In this document: positions 46,464 through 57,261 of the stretch, one piece after another | Layout: the number at the start of each line of letters is the position of its first letter | Position numbering within the stretch: position 1 is the first letter of the stretch | DNA from: Blakeslea trispora | Taxonomy: Eukaryota > Mucoromycota > Mucoromycetes > Mucorales > Choanephoraceae | Direction of reading: 5' to 3' | NCBI GenBank assembly: GCA_025331445.1 | Contig: JAIWNE010000058.1 | Span: 62,001 to 126,000 of the forward strand | DNA: 64,000 nt | Position numbers and translations under genes: made by a program | The notes under the pieces: model-generated | The model's database searches: none | Seen by the model: the letters and a program-made list of their open reading frames with translations, nothing else | Told to the model about the DNA's origin: nothing

Positions 46464-47132
46464 TAAAAATAAAGAAATAGTCATTAGAAACAAACGAAAA
46501 AATGAGCAATAAATAAGTTAATTACCTTTTAATGACTATGGCCACTAGCCTTCCCAATAGAGATAGAGGGTAGAGTATCTAATAGATATATCCAAGTTAA
46601 TATCAATAAAGAAGCAAACATTTGTAAACTTTTTTCTTACTTACAGTATAACAGATGATGGAGCTCTTTAGCCCTTCAGACACATATTCAGGATAGAGTA
46701 AGTAGCCATCAATTACTACGGAGGACGTTGTTAGATTTGCTTCAAAAAAAAGATGATTGATCACTTACCCCTTCCTACTAAACATAGCACCAAATAAAAC
46801 CAATTACTTGCCTTGCCATACTATACATTGATTCATATCAATAAACAATTTTTTGTGAGGAGACTCATACCATGAACCACTCAGAAAAGTTTTAAAGCAT
46901 CAAAAAGAAGCAAAAGAAAGAGATAAAGAGTTCAAAAAATTTTAATTGGTTTTTAGTTATCTGAAATTCTATTCTGATCTATTCGGCGCTCAAGCCAAGT
47001 TTCATTTAGATTCCGAATGTGTCAAATTACTTTAAAATATAACGACAAATGCTGCAAGTATAAAAGACTTGGTAACTGATTTCATTTTGTTGATTGTCTT
47101 TTTTCGAATCAAATTTCAATTAGCCTCAAAAC
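46464..47132 (+). other. Flank and promoter region of CACTA copy B accessory gene
   Basis: No gene. TATAAAAG at 47059-47066 lies 67 bp upstream of the ATG at 47133 and is the likely promoter. The left limit of CACTA copy B lies somewhere in this stretch; no terminal repeat was recognised. Confidence 0.5.
47059..47066 (+). promoter_or_regulatory. TATA box of the CACTA accessory gene
   Basis: TATAAAAG, 67 bp upstream of the start codon, the same spacing as for tnp2 (62 bp) and Helitron II (about 60 bp). Confidence 0.55.
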
Positions 47133-48316
47133 ATGTCCTACACTACCTCTTACGACAATGCTAACAACAATGCCGTCACCGTTCCTATTCCTATGGCTAA
47201 CGCTGTCAGTATCAGCGGTATTGTGTCCACTCCTTGTCAGAGCAATACAGTCATCAGTAGAGAGGTGCAAGAGTTAAAGCGAGCTCTTGAAAGCACCAAT
47301 GAGCAGCTTAGAAATGTCGAGATCAAGAACATACAGTTGTCCCGCCAAATGAATGACATGAATGAGAAATTCGCTACTAATTTGACTACCAGTAACACAA
47401 AGTTTTGATTCTCTGGCACCAAAGACGATTTAAAGATATTTCGTGTTAGTGTTACTCGTATCATAACCCTTTGGTTTTACTAACCGTCCTTATTAGTGTC
47501 TTGTAGTTCATATTGAAAGTGAACAGATTGGCGAAGATACCTGGAGACTAGACGAGACTTTGATTAATGGCCCTTACAATGGGCAGAAAGTAAAAGCAAT
47601 CATCAGCAACTTTGAAGTACATCACATTTACTTCATTGTTCTCAAAGGCAGAGTCTGGAGCTCTACAGACAAAGCAAACTTCGTAAAATATGTACTTGGC
47701 AAGCGTTTCAACAACATCCGTAACGAAAAGAGGAAGAAAGGTTTGCCAGAAGAAGCTAAAAAAGAAGAACTTAGGAAGAAGAACTATGCGACCCGCAAAT
47801 CACAAGTAAAATATTCTCATTACAAGATCTTATGTTTCGCAATCGCTAAGACAACATTTTGATAAATAGACCTTGAAAAGAAGAAAAAGCACATATAGTG
47901 ACTTCAAGCATCGTCTTGAAGCTTATTATGGAACGGATGTTGGGTGCCTTTCAGTACTCGTTCCAGAAATGATTTCGGACCAAGAGGATGAGTTAGATGC
48001 TGATGGTGAAGAAGTAAGATCAAGAAAGGCTCCAAAATGCAGAGTAGAAAAGGTTAGTAGATTTTAGCAAACTATTGCAAATGTATTATCCAATTTGTTT
48101 GAATAGTGCAACGAGTTTTTTGATGAGCTAGATGCAATTCGCAATGCCAATTCTAAAGCCAGAAACCGTCGATTAATACTTACAAAGACTGGTTCAAGAA
48201 CTCGGAAGGAATCACACGTCATTACTTCTGAGACACTTGCTGCTTTGCCAACTTGGGCTGTTGACAGCAGCTTTGTTTGGGTTTCTTTTGTTTTTCCTTC
48301 TTACTTTTTTAATTAA
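47133..48316 (+). pseudogene. CACTA accessory gene (TnpA-like position), four exons
   Basis: Exons are 47133-47444, 47497-47805, 47870-48052 and 48107-48316; introns are 52, 64 and 54 bp with GT..AG, and phases join correctly (FR|CLVVHIE, KSQ|TLKRRK, VEK|CNEFF). The N-terminus is Ser/Thr/Asn-rich, then a probable coiled coil (EVQELKRALESTNEQLRN). Next come a basic lysine-rich region (NEKRKKGLPEEAKKEELRKK) and an acidic block (DQEDELDADGEE). TGA at 47406-47408 in exon 1 is the only lesion. I do not recognise the family. By position and architecture it could be the element's DNA-binding TnpA-type partner of the tnp2 transposase, but that is inference. Its last exon is duplicated at 2070-2240. 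Confidence 0.6.
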
Positions 48317-48479
48317 TTAATATTCGTGTGCAATAAATATTTTGAACAAAGAAAATTACCCTTTGTTTGTTACAGAATTTTATTTGGTAAATTAACAATG
48401 ACGATGATGTCTGGAAAAGGTATGTTTAGTATGTGAACTAGTGAATACTTTTTTTGGACTGGCAAGATTGAATAAGAGC

Positions 48480-49070
48480 TGTTGTGAGTGTAAGAATGAA
48501 ACAGAGAAATCCTTTAGAACTTGTATAGTTTATTAAAGAAAAATTAGATGTCGTTTATAGCTATGAATTATCTAGGTATTTATATTTTTTAGGTCGGATA
48601 AACTGATTTTATCATCTAGAGATGATCAGGGAATCTATTTTAATATCGAGGATACAGAACACTTTATCATTGACCATGTCTCAGATATTCAGTCTACTCA
48701 ACTCTCAGGTCATAGCTGATCTGAGGTAGTAAGATAGAAAAAATTGTTTTACTAAATTCTTTAGCATCATCTTGTCATTTTCATTGTCACATCAATTCTG
48801 ATTCGGTATAGCTGATATCAATAGTTTATCCACATCGATAAGGCCTGAATCCCAAGAGCCAATTGGTCTATTTGATATATGATCCAATTTGTCTCTCAAG
48901 TTAGCATCATATTAGAATCGATCTCTAAAGGATAGATAGATGAAGTAGACATTGATCTATTACAGTTACTCTAGTTCTGTTCTAGACTCTATGTCCAGAT
49001 ATAGCATGTATAATAATACTTTGTATCATTTATTTCGTAATCAGTATATAGATTTTAAATGTTCACGACA
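48480..49070. mobile_element. Solo LTR (591 bp)
   Basis: It starts TGTTGTGAGTG and ends TTCACGACA, flanked by the 5-bp duplication AGAGC (48475-48479, 49071-49075). Copy A reads through the equivalent site near 2400 without it. The terminal bases form a short inverted repeat (TGT(T/C)GTGA). No internal retrotransposon sequence is present. Confidence 0.75.
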
Positions 49071-50122
49071 AGAGCTAATGTTTTCGTATTCACATCAAAC
49101 AGGACGCATATAAGGTCCAGTGTGCTGAGATAAGTCTTCTTTACCGGTACGAGGATTCTTGAACCAGTGAACGAAAGCAAAGTAGTGGTTCAAGTAGCAT
49201 GTTTTGCCATTGCTATCAGTAAACTGTGCCTGATGACAAAAAAAGTAATCGACTGATCCAGCACGCAGATGCTCGGTAGTGTCTATAATATTGACACCTT
49301 CTAAATCATCGTTTTCGAAATCATCCTGGCGAAAGGCATTAAAATCGACGCCTACATTGCTTCCTGTTAGTCTAGAACTGTAAGTGGATCCAAGCACATC
49401 ATTCTTTTTGAATTTTTTGACATTGTTGATAACGACAATCGGTGTACTGTATTGTCTTCCGTAATATTCAACTAAACGTTGAAAGTGTGCTGGTTCCAAG
49501 TGCATAGGAGCCCCTCGGGTCCAAGTGAGAGGCACTCTACCGTCCTTGATCATGTCTTCAAGGCCCATAGGATTTCCACCTTTTTGTGAGTACTTGATCA
49601 TGTCCCCTAATGAATAACGAATACCAGGTCCTATGGTACCCTGATCTTGCAACAAAACCTCACTTGTTTGAATTACATTGTTGTTGTTTTCTGTAGTTTT
49701 GTTCATTTCGTAGTTGTTTGATGTATATGAAAGAATAGTATTATTATTAAAAAACCAAATGAATATGATTGATGCTTTAAATGTCTTGATTTAGTTGGAT
49801 ACTCTCAATTAATTATCAGCATGGTGACACAACTTTCTTTTGGCACTTTGATTTCTAAGATTTTTGAACTTTGACTAACACAATCAGGATAAAACAAAGA
49901 GCTATTCGTAGACTTGCAAATTTCACAGTTACCATTGTATATCATATTGCCAGCACTGTTACATTGTGAGTAAAGACGATGATAACGAATAAACAATAAA
50001 CAAAAATGGCCAGATCATGTCATGCTCTATTTAAATCTGGAGCGGGAATTTTTTTTCGGAAAATGAGCGGAAGTTATGTTTTAATCCGATTTTTTTTCGT
50101 TTTTTATTTTCTCTTTTTTATA

Positions 50123-51471
50123 CAGTGTGGTTGGATATAAGTTGCGGATTTTGTAAACTCCGCGATTTGATCATCTAACCCATGGTTGTTCTGTTGATCT
50201 TCCCATCACCTTTTTCTTAATAAACATAATAAAATGAGCACATCTACTACCACTCCTGTTGTCAAAGAAGCCAATAAGCACCTTTCCGAATACGATTACG
50301 GTAGATTAGCAGGCGCTATCTTGTACAAAAGAAACTTTGCTCAAATCTCAAGAGATCTCGACCTCCCTAAATCAACTGTACGATCAGCTTATGAAAGATT
50401 TCAGAAAACACAAACCACTCTTCCCAAAACTTCAACTGGAAGAAAAAGGCTTCTTTCTCAGACTGATTTGAACGCGATTAGTCAAAGCGTTCGTCGTCGA
50501 CCTACTGAGTCAATTAGGGCTCAGCATCGTCGATTTTAGGGCACAGGCAAGAAGGTTTCTTTAACCACTTTTCGAGATGCATTGACTCGTATGAAGTTCA
50601 AATCTCGTAAAGCGGCAAAAAAGCCTGCTCTGAAGCAGACGCACAAACAATTGCGTTTAGCTTGGATCAAAGAGAGGTTGAATTGGGCAAAAGCTGACTG
50701 GGATAAGGTAGTTTGGTCTGATGAGGCCAAGTTCACCCTTAAGAGTGCTAGTGCTGGAACTAGAGTAATCAGAAAGGATGGAGAAAGGTACGAGGAGAGG
50801 TACATAAAGGGTACTCACAAGTTTGGTTTAGGTTCTGTGATGGTATGGGGATGCTTTCATGCAAATGGTGTTGGTCCTCTAGTCGTGCAACATAGATCAA
50901 TTGATCAAGAAGTCTATGTCCAATGTTTGGTTGATTACTATCTTCCCTGGATCGAAAAAGAATTCAAGACCAACATTGACTCCACATTGCAAGAAGACAA
51001 TGCTCCTTGTCATGTAGGAGCATATTCTAGGTGGTTCAAGATGAAGACCATGACCAACACCTTTGACAGATGGCCATCACAGAGTCCAGACCTCAACCCA
51101 ATCGAAAATGTCTGGGCTCAGCTGAGAAAGCGTTTAGATGAGCGCGAGAGTGAACTGAACACCCTCAGTGACTTGGAAAGGGTTTTGAAAGAAGAATGGT
51201 ATTAGCTGACGCCAGGGTATCTAAACAACCTTGTTAGCAGTATGAGCCGAAGATGCAAATCAATTGCAAAAGCGCATGGAGGCCATACAAAATATTAAAA
51301 AATCCACTTTTTTATTAGCCAGATAAAATAGTATACTCTATTTTACACATCCTCAAAGTTTGAAGGCACTTTTAATAAACAGAAGCTGGACTGATGCATA
51401 ATAGCCTTCATGATGTAAAGTACTCTTTAAATTTAATTTTCAAAATCCGCAACTCATTTCCAACCACACTG
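50123..51471 (+). mobile_element. Tc1/mariner-like element 2
   Basis: TA at 50121-50122 and 51472-51473 flank inverted ends CAGTGTGGTTGGA(T/A)AT, continuing to GAGTTGCGGATTTTG over about 31 bp with two or three differences. Length 1349 bp. Inserted in CACTA copy B; copy A lacks it. Confidence 0.88.
50234..51298 (+). pseudogene. Tc1-like transposase with DD35E spacing, two TAG codons
   Basis: Start MSTSTTTPVV at 50234, stop TAA at 51296. The helix-turn-helix N-terminus (FAQISRDLDLPKSTVRSAY) precedes VVWSDEAKF, LQEDNAPCH and PIENVW. I count 35 residues between the second Asp and the Glu, one more than in the other Tc1-like genes here. In-frame TAG codons at 50537 and 51203 are the only lesions; the frame is otherwise continuous to NLVSSMSRRCKSI...HTKY. 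Both stops could be single transitions. Confidence 0.88.
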
Positions 51472-53388
51472 TAGACAAGTTTCTCTTTTATGTTGCATCT
51501 TCAATAGGCATGACAAACCATAAACTACGCGTAGTAAATCAACTATGAACTTGGTGTGCATAAGCAGTAGAAAATAAGCGTGATAATAATGTAAGCAAAT
51601 TTGTTAAGTTTTTTTTTGTTTTCATTCTAAATATTTTTTAAATAATGCTAAAAAGTCTATATAAGTTAGTGATGATTATAAAGGAAGCAAAAAACATCAC
51701 AAAGTTTTCGGGCAGGGAGATGATGCCAGTATCATTAGAAAAAATTATTGATTGCTTTTTGCACATATACGTTTTCTTGATACCATGCTTGTGGTTTGGT
51801 TTGATATTTTTCAGGAAGAGATTATTTCCTTCAAAGTTAAATGCCCAAAAGCAAGAGATTGGACCCCATTTACGTATGCAATCACGGAGATGCAGCATGA
51901 AATGGAAGTTAGGCGGGACAGATTCAGAGCTGTAGGCTTGTTCGTATTGTTTTGCAAAGTTTAGCAGATGAGTATGAACCACATCAATATCAGAAATTTT
52001 GATGGCACCAGAATCAAGGATTCGAAGTGCATGGATCAACTCCATCATGTGTATATAAACAGAGGCATTAAGAGCGGGAGGACAAAGGAGAGCATGGGTC
52101 ATAGAGGTCATAAAATCTTTGAATTCGACTGCTTTGACATATGGAAACCCAGTTTTAGTGATTTTTTTGACATTGGATTGCCAGGAGCCTGAGGATTAAA
52201 CCTCATATGACATCGCATTATCTTTTGAACCTTAACATAAGCATCTTCCGGCATCATCCTGGTCAATGCAGTTTTGGCAGCACCTAGTTACGAAACGTGC
52301 GTAGGCTCAATAGCCGACAGGTCGTACGAAAAGTAAGGCAAATTGAACAGCACCAAAAACCGAACACCACTTGCTTGTTCCAATTTTTTTTTGCAGTCTC
52401 GGCCTCCTTCCAAGCACGAGAGCTTACTCTGGTTTTTTCTACCGTTCTTCTTCTCCAATCGTCGCAGTAGTTTCTTTGATTGCTCGGATCTGTGTGTGGC
52501 ACAAGTGACAACCGAAATTGTTGTTGAATAACATGCTGCTTGCTAGCTTTTTTGTTGCTGGAAGATCTGAGCAGATTGTAGCTAAGCATGCCGTGACTTT
52601 ATTGTTGACTACGGAGCCATCTCTCATCACCATTGCCATCTCCACACCTTTTAACAACACGAGCAACTCATCCACCAATGGCTTCAAATAATGATTGAAC
52701 GTGGTAGTTGGAGGCTCTTGAGGTCCAGGAATGACTCCTACGAGTAACATGTTCTTTTTAAGGTCACGACCGTTGGCTTTGGGTAAGTTTTGTATAGTGA
52801 GGTATATACACACTGCATTATAATGGGCACTGAATGGGCCAAACCAGTCAACGTTTAAAGTGAGGAGCAGGTTGTAGTCACCAAGGAAAGCAAAAGGAAT
52901 AGGGTCATTTGGAAGTGCCTTAAACTGGGAGAAACCGGTACCATCGTAGATGTCAAGCATATAGCCGGGAACAGTCTCACATTTTCTCCAATCATTGGTT
53001 TGGTCACCAAAGTCTTGACGCAGAAAAAACTTCTTGAGTGTTGTAATAATGGAACAGTACGGATACTCTTTCTGAGGCACAAACTTTGGTACCTCTTTAA
53101 TGCAATCGTAATCATAGACTTTGCTGGCTTAAATACTGCTTTCTGAAGATCTCGATTACAAACGATGTCATTCTCTCCAGGTTCGTTCTTTTGGTCGTGA
53201 AGATGATGGCAGCTAGTACAAACGTTGTAGTACTTAATACCATCATTTCTCAGTTTGAAAAGTTGGCTTCTTTGTAAGAACGTTGTCAATGTCTTTGGGA
53301 AACGAAAAGCATCGACTTGGATTTCTAACAAGCGATGAAGATCTTGCATGTACTTTTCGATTTGATTGCGAGGAGTGCTGTTATTGTA

Positions 53389-54723
53389 GAGTCAGAACGA
53401 AAAAAAAATTTAATTTTTTTTAAATTCCGACAGGGTCATCATGAGGGATGAAGACCATTTTGCTTGTTGTTCAGTCAATACTTCTTAGTTAACCGAGCTT
53501 TCTTTTTTCGGATCATACACTTTCAAATGTCTAATTAATAAAATTATAAAAGAATTGGGGCAAAAAATGTGTTTTATTTTTGGATTGCTTGCCTAGGAGT
53601 CAATTGAGCCTCCTTTGGCAGCAATCACTTTTCTCGTGCGTGATGGCATGCTTGAAACAGTTTTGTCGAGGTATTCGATAGTGATATTGTTCCAAGCATC
53701 TACCAGCATCTTCTCATTGCTTTTCTGGCCTTTAAACCTGGACCAGTCTTGATGGAAACGTCGCTTCATTTCATTCCAGACGTTCCCAATAGGATTGAGA
53801 TCAGGGGATTGAGCAGGCGACTTTATTTTCTCAACCCCATTGAGATCCCTCCACTCCTTGGCAGCTTTGGCTGTGTGGATGCTGGCGTTATCTTCCATCA
53901 AGACCGATCCGGGATTGCTCTGGAGAAAGCCCAGAAGAACAGGCTTGTAGACAAGGTCTACAAAGTCCTGGCTTGTTCTTCTGTCCTTTGGCAGGAACAC
54001 CAACTCGGACTTGTTAGGACCACATATGGCCCCCCAAACCATAAAGCTGGTTCGGCCACTCTTGAAAGAAGGCTTCAGGCAGTCCTTGTCGTATTTTTTC
54101 TGTGGCAATCTCCAGACTTTTTTTTGCAAGATATCCTTGCCGATTTCCACGCTGGATTTATCTGTCCAGACGACTTGCTTCCATTGCTCTGTTGTCCAGT
54201 TTCGGTGAGCTTTGGAAAATTGAAGCCTCTTCTCCATATGGGCTTCCTTTAGAAAAGACTTCTTTGCCGCAACTCTCTTGTTGTAACCCAAACCATGCAA
54301 CTCCTTTGCGATGGGTTGGGTGTGCACCTTTACTGGCAGCTCTTGCTGCAAAGAAGCAAGCGTGACAGATCTGTCCTTTTGGATGGCTCTCTTCAGGACT
54401 CTCTTGTTTCGTTCGTCAAGAGATTTGGGTCTTCCAGAGCCCCCAGCTCTTTCAACGGTACCTCTGGCTTAAAATCTCTTGATGGTCCTGTTAACAGTGA
54501 CTGGGTTAATTCCAAGTTATTGGGCAATTTCGATCTGTGGTTGGTTTCTTTGCCAGCGATCAACGATGATAGCTTTGAGTTCAGTGGATAATTGAGACAT
54601 ATTGTGAGTTTTAAGGAATTTTATTAAGAAAGAGAGGTAGAATGATAGGAATGTAAGACGTGTCATACATTTACCCTTCTTTTACGGAGTCTAAAGAATT
54701 AACCTTTTTTTTTGTTTTGACTG
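53389..54723 (-). mobile_element. Tc1/mariner-like element 3
   Basis: TA at 53387-53388 and 54724-54725 flanks ends (G/C)AGTCA(G/A)AAC(G/A)AAAAAA, an imperfect inverted repeat of about 27 bp. Length 1335 bp, inserted in the tnp2 exon of CACTA copy B. Copy A has the empty site (TTGTACATG at about 10057). Confidence 0.85.
53593..54600 (-). pseudogene. Tc1-like transposase with catalytic Glu replaced by Gly
   Basis: Start MSQLSTELKA at 54600, stop at 53593, 335 codons plus stop. Helix-turn-helix (IEIAQ*LGINPVTVNRTIKRF) and GSGRPKSL linker, then VVWTDKSS, LMEDNASIH and PIGNVW. The last motif should be PIENxW: the codon is GGG instead of GAG, so the third catalytic residue is lost. Two TAA codons near the N-terminus, each one C-to-T change from CAA (Gln), also break the frame. 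Spacing is otherwise DD34. Clearly inactive. Confidence 0.9.
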
Positions 54724-55717
54724 TACATGTCAGCTAAGTTGAGAGAAAAAATGAGCTGGCGTTGGAGTACTTGTACTAAATTGACTGCTCTAGAACTACT
54801 TACACAAAAGATTAAATTCAGAAGGTCCAGCAGACTCAGGCTCAGTTACAGCTGCAGATTCAATAAAGGCATCCACAGGTTCCTCAACTTCATCAATTTG
54901 CATTTGATCTACTGAAGATTGGTTTGTTAGTTCTTACTCGTTATGTAGGCTTCACAGTTTAGCAAAATTACCAGAGCTAGATGGTTTTTCGACTAATTCG
55001 CTTGTTGGATTAGCAAAGTATGGAGTACGTCCGTTGATTTTGTTTTCTATAAATCATGAGGTAATGAGTAAGAATTGAGGGCGAATTGGCTGAATAGGAT
55101 GTAGAGTACTTACTGTTGGTTTCAAGCCATTCTTGATAGGGCATGTTATCGTACTTGTTGGATTTTTTGTGAGAACGATGGGTAGAAGGCTTGATAAACT
55201 TGGCCTGTTCAGGTCTGTATTTGCAGATGTCACAAAAATAGTTGATCAAAGTGTTTCTAGCAGGAGTAGCAGGCATGTTAAGGTAAATCAAATAAAATAT
55301 AGAATAGATGGCTGTTTTGCTTTATTTTCTTTGCATCTTTTATATCTTTTTCTTCTGCCTGAACTACAATCTATTTTTCACTAATCAAAAGGATTTTACA
55401 GAATCTCATTTGTTCATTGAACATAGACAAATCAAAAGTTTTACTGATTAGAAATCATTGATTGGAAACAATGTCTTTGAATCATAAATGTTCTTCTTCA
55501 ATGTATGGTCCCTTTCTGTCAGGAATTATTAAAGTTAAACAGGTCGTAAAACTTGGTATTTGTTGATAATGCTTAACTTTTTATTCAATTTAACATGCAT
55601 ATCAGCACTTCTAATGCTATGTCTGTAGATTATAAGCTGTTTTCTTTATCCCTTTTGCTCTTAATTTAGACAGAATGCCTTCCTAATTTATCATGAATAG
55701 TAAATATTGTTAAAGTA

Positions 55718-57046
55718 CAGTGGGGTTACAAAAAATAAGATAAAATTTTAATTTCCCGCAAAATCCAAATTACTATCTTTATTGATGTTGGCCTACTAAA
55801 CTCCACTAAACTGTTACTAGATGTCTTAAGACCCTCAAAAATCATTGAGCATTGTCTGGATTTACTTTTAAAGTCTTTATTACTTTAATGATACAGATCT
55901 AACTAATTCAGTGGCCAACTAAAATCTACTTGGTCCACCTTTGCGGGAAAGGACGTATCTTATTCTTCTGGGCATGTTTGCAATGAGATTATTCCAATCT
56001 CTTGGTCTAAAGCGGTCCCATACTGCTTGCAAACATGCCATGTGAGCTTCTGCGTTAGGGAAACGCCCATGTCTGCTTCGGTAGGCCTGCACTCGTCGCT
56101 TCATGATCATCCAAAGATTTTCAATCGGGTTTAAATCGGGCGACTGTGCAGGCCAGTCTAGCACCTTCAATCCCTTCTCCACCTTCCAGTCTTTTGCAGC
56201 TCTGCATTTATGAACAGGAGCCCCATCTTCCATCAATACTAGATTTTGCTCCTGTCCATAGAATTCGAGGAGAGGGCCGTTGTATATGGATGATACAAAG
56301 CCTTCCCCCTTGCGATTTATATCGCTGCAGAAGTGGAGTCGGGACTTATGACCAAACCTGATGGCATCCCAAACCATCAAGCTGGTTCTACCACTCTTGA
56401 AACTGGGTGCTAGACACTCTTCCAAGTACTTTTCATAAGGTCGGCGCCAGACCATTACAGGGGCAGAATTTCTGCCATTTTCGAAAGAACTTTCGTCGGT
56501 CCAGATCACCTTCTTCCAGTCTTCTACTGTCCTATTCTTGTATTTCTTGGCAAATTCAAGCCTCTTCTTTCTATGAAGAGGGTTCAAGAAGGGCTTCTTT
56601 TGTGCTACTCGGCACCTATACTTCATTCTGCGTAATGAACGACGAACGGTAGCCTTACAGACATTGACTGGCAAAGAGGACGTCAATTCAGCCAAAGTTG
56701 CTCTCCTGTTGAGCACAACGACCCGCTTAAGAAGTCTTAAAACTCTTGGATTGAGTTTTCTAGGTCTTCCAGATCCTACAGCACGATCTGTGGTACCTTG
56801 CATTTTTTGTCTTCTTAACAATGTGTAGACACTGGAAAGCTTTACATCTGTAGCTCTGGAAATTTGCTTAGCATTCATACCGTTTTGGCTTAATCTAGCA
56901 ATAAGACGCTTATCTTCATCAGTTAAGTAGATTCTTTGAGACATGTTGATATAAAATAGAGATAAAGGAGATCATCCATTCCATACATTGTTAACATATT
57001 TGAAGCGGAAAATTAAAATCTTATCTTATTTTTTGTAGCCCCACTG
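55718..57046 (-). mobile_element. Tc1/mariner-like element 4, structurally intact
   Basis: TA at 55716-55717 and 57047-57048 flanks ends CAGTGGGG(T/C)TACAAAAAAT, an inverted repeat of about 43 bp with few differences. Length 1329 bp. It has an uninterrupted transposase gene, and copy A has the matching empty site at about 11130-11150. Complete ends plus an intact gene make it the best candidate for a recently active element in the window. Confidence 0.9.
55919..56944 (-). CDS. Tc1-like DD34E transposase, intact (341 aa)
   Basis: The 341-residue frame has no internal stop and normal length for the family. The N-terminal tandem helix-turn-helix (AKQISRATDVKLSSVYTLL; GSGRPRKL between the two) precedes the catalytic core: VIWTDESSF, LVLMEDGAPVH and NPIENLW, with exactly 34 residues between the second Asp and the Glu. 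The C-terminus has NLIANMPRRIRYVLSRKGG. Start MSQRIYLTDEDK at 56944 is about 100 bp inside the right terminal repeat, as usual. The protein would bind the terminal repeats and cut at TA dinucleotides. Nothing visible predicts loss of function, but activity is not shown by sequence alone. It resembles transposase 3 in the SFKSGRTS and SSFENG/SSVEIG regions. Confidence 0.92.
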   Translation of the reverse strand: MSQRIYLTDEDKRLIARLSQNGMNAKQISRATDVKLSSVYTLLRRQKMQGTTDRAVGSGRPRKLNPRVLRLLKRVVVLNRRATLAELTSSLPVNVCKATVRRSLRRMKYRCRVAQKKPFLNPLHRKKRLEFAKKYKNRTVEDWKKVIWTDESSFENGRNSAPVMVWRRPYEKYLEECLAPSFKSGRTSLMVWDAIRFGHKSRLHFCSDINRKGEGFVSSIYNGPLLEFYGQEQNLVLMEDGAPVHKCRAAKDWKVEKGLKVLDWPAQSPDLNPIENLWMIMKRRVQAYRSRHGRFPNAEAHMACLQAVWDRFRPRDWNNLIANMPRRIRYVLSRKGGPSRF

Positions 57047-57261
57047 TACAGATTTGCTCCGTTTAAAAAGTGATATTGAACAAGTCCGGAAATCAAATAG
57101 CTTTTTATTGGTTAAAATTGTAGACTTTTTTTTTTTAAAAAATGAAATTTAAAGTGGTCACAATAAAGAACTGGATTCTGTTAAAAAAAACAAAGCGACT
57201 CTTGAAACCGATTCAAAGAATGTTCAAATTGAACGCTTGCAAGAGCATAAAAACACTCGAT

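Larger units (their letters stand above)
48370..55276 (-). pseudogene. tnp2-like CACTA transposase, copy B
   Basis: Start MPATPARNTLIN at 55276, 61 bp from a TATA box (55337-55344). Exon 1 has CDICKYRPEQ. The central exon is interrupted at 53388 by a Tc1-like element and continues with CTSCHHLHDQK, VPGYMLDIYDG, LTLNVDWFGPF, YLTIQNLPKA, VIPGPQEP, CSDLPATKKLASS and CHLCHTQ. C-terminal blocks are at 52111-51638, 49996-49805 and 49706-49095 (GKTCYLNHYFAFVHWFKNPR). The stop at 48370 lies beyond the solo LTR. Relative to copy A there is a 20-25-bp deletion near 53110 causing a frameshift, and loss of part of the domain after the LAIEP region (about 52270; AIEP has become a damaged reading). It keeps the Trp that is a stop codon in copy A. 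Inactive. Confidence 0.7.
46990..57260 (-). mobile_element. CACTA/tnp2-like DNA transposon, copy B (multiply interrupted)
   Basis: It contains the complete accessory gene (47133-48316, plus) and the tnp2 gene (55276 to 48370, minus), converging 54 bp apart. Four private insertions are absent from copy A: a solo LTR (48480-49070) and Tc1-like elements at 50123-51471, 53389-54723 and 55718-57046. At about 57262 the sequence switches abruptly to Helitron coding sequence, so the right end is truncated or replaced. Deletions relative to copy A occur near 52210 and 53100. Confidence 0.65.

Noticed and set aside
47560..47862. Independent 100-codon gene
   Set aside because: It is exon 2 of the accessory gene reading into its intron; the correct product is obtained only after splicing.
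54102..54591. Plus-strand open frames across Tc1-like element 3
   Set aside because: They lie opposite the transposase coding strand and carry no independent signal.
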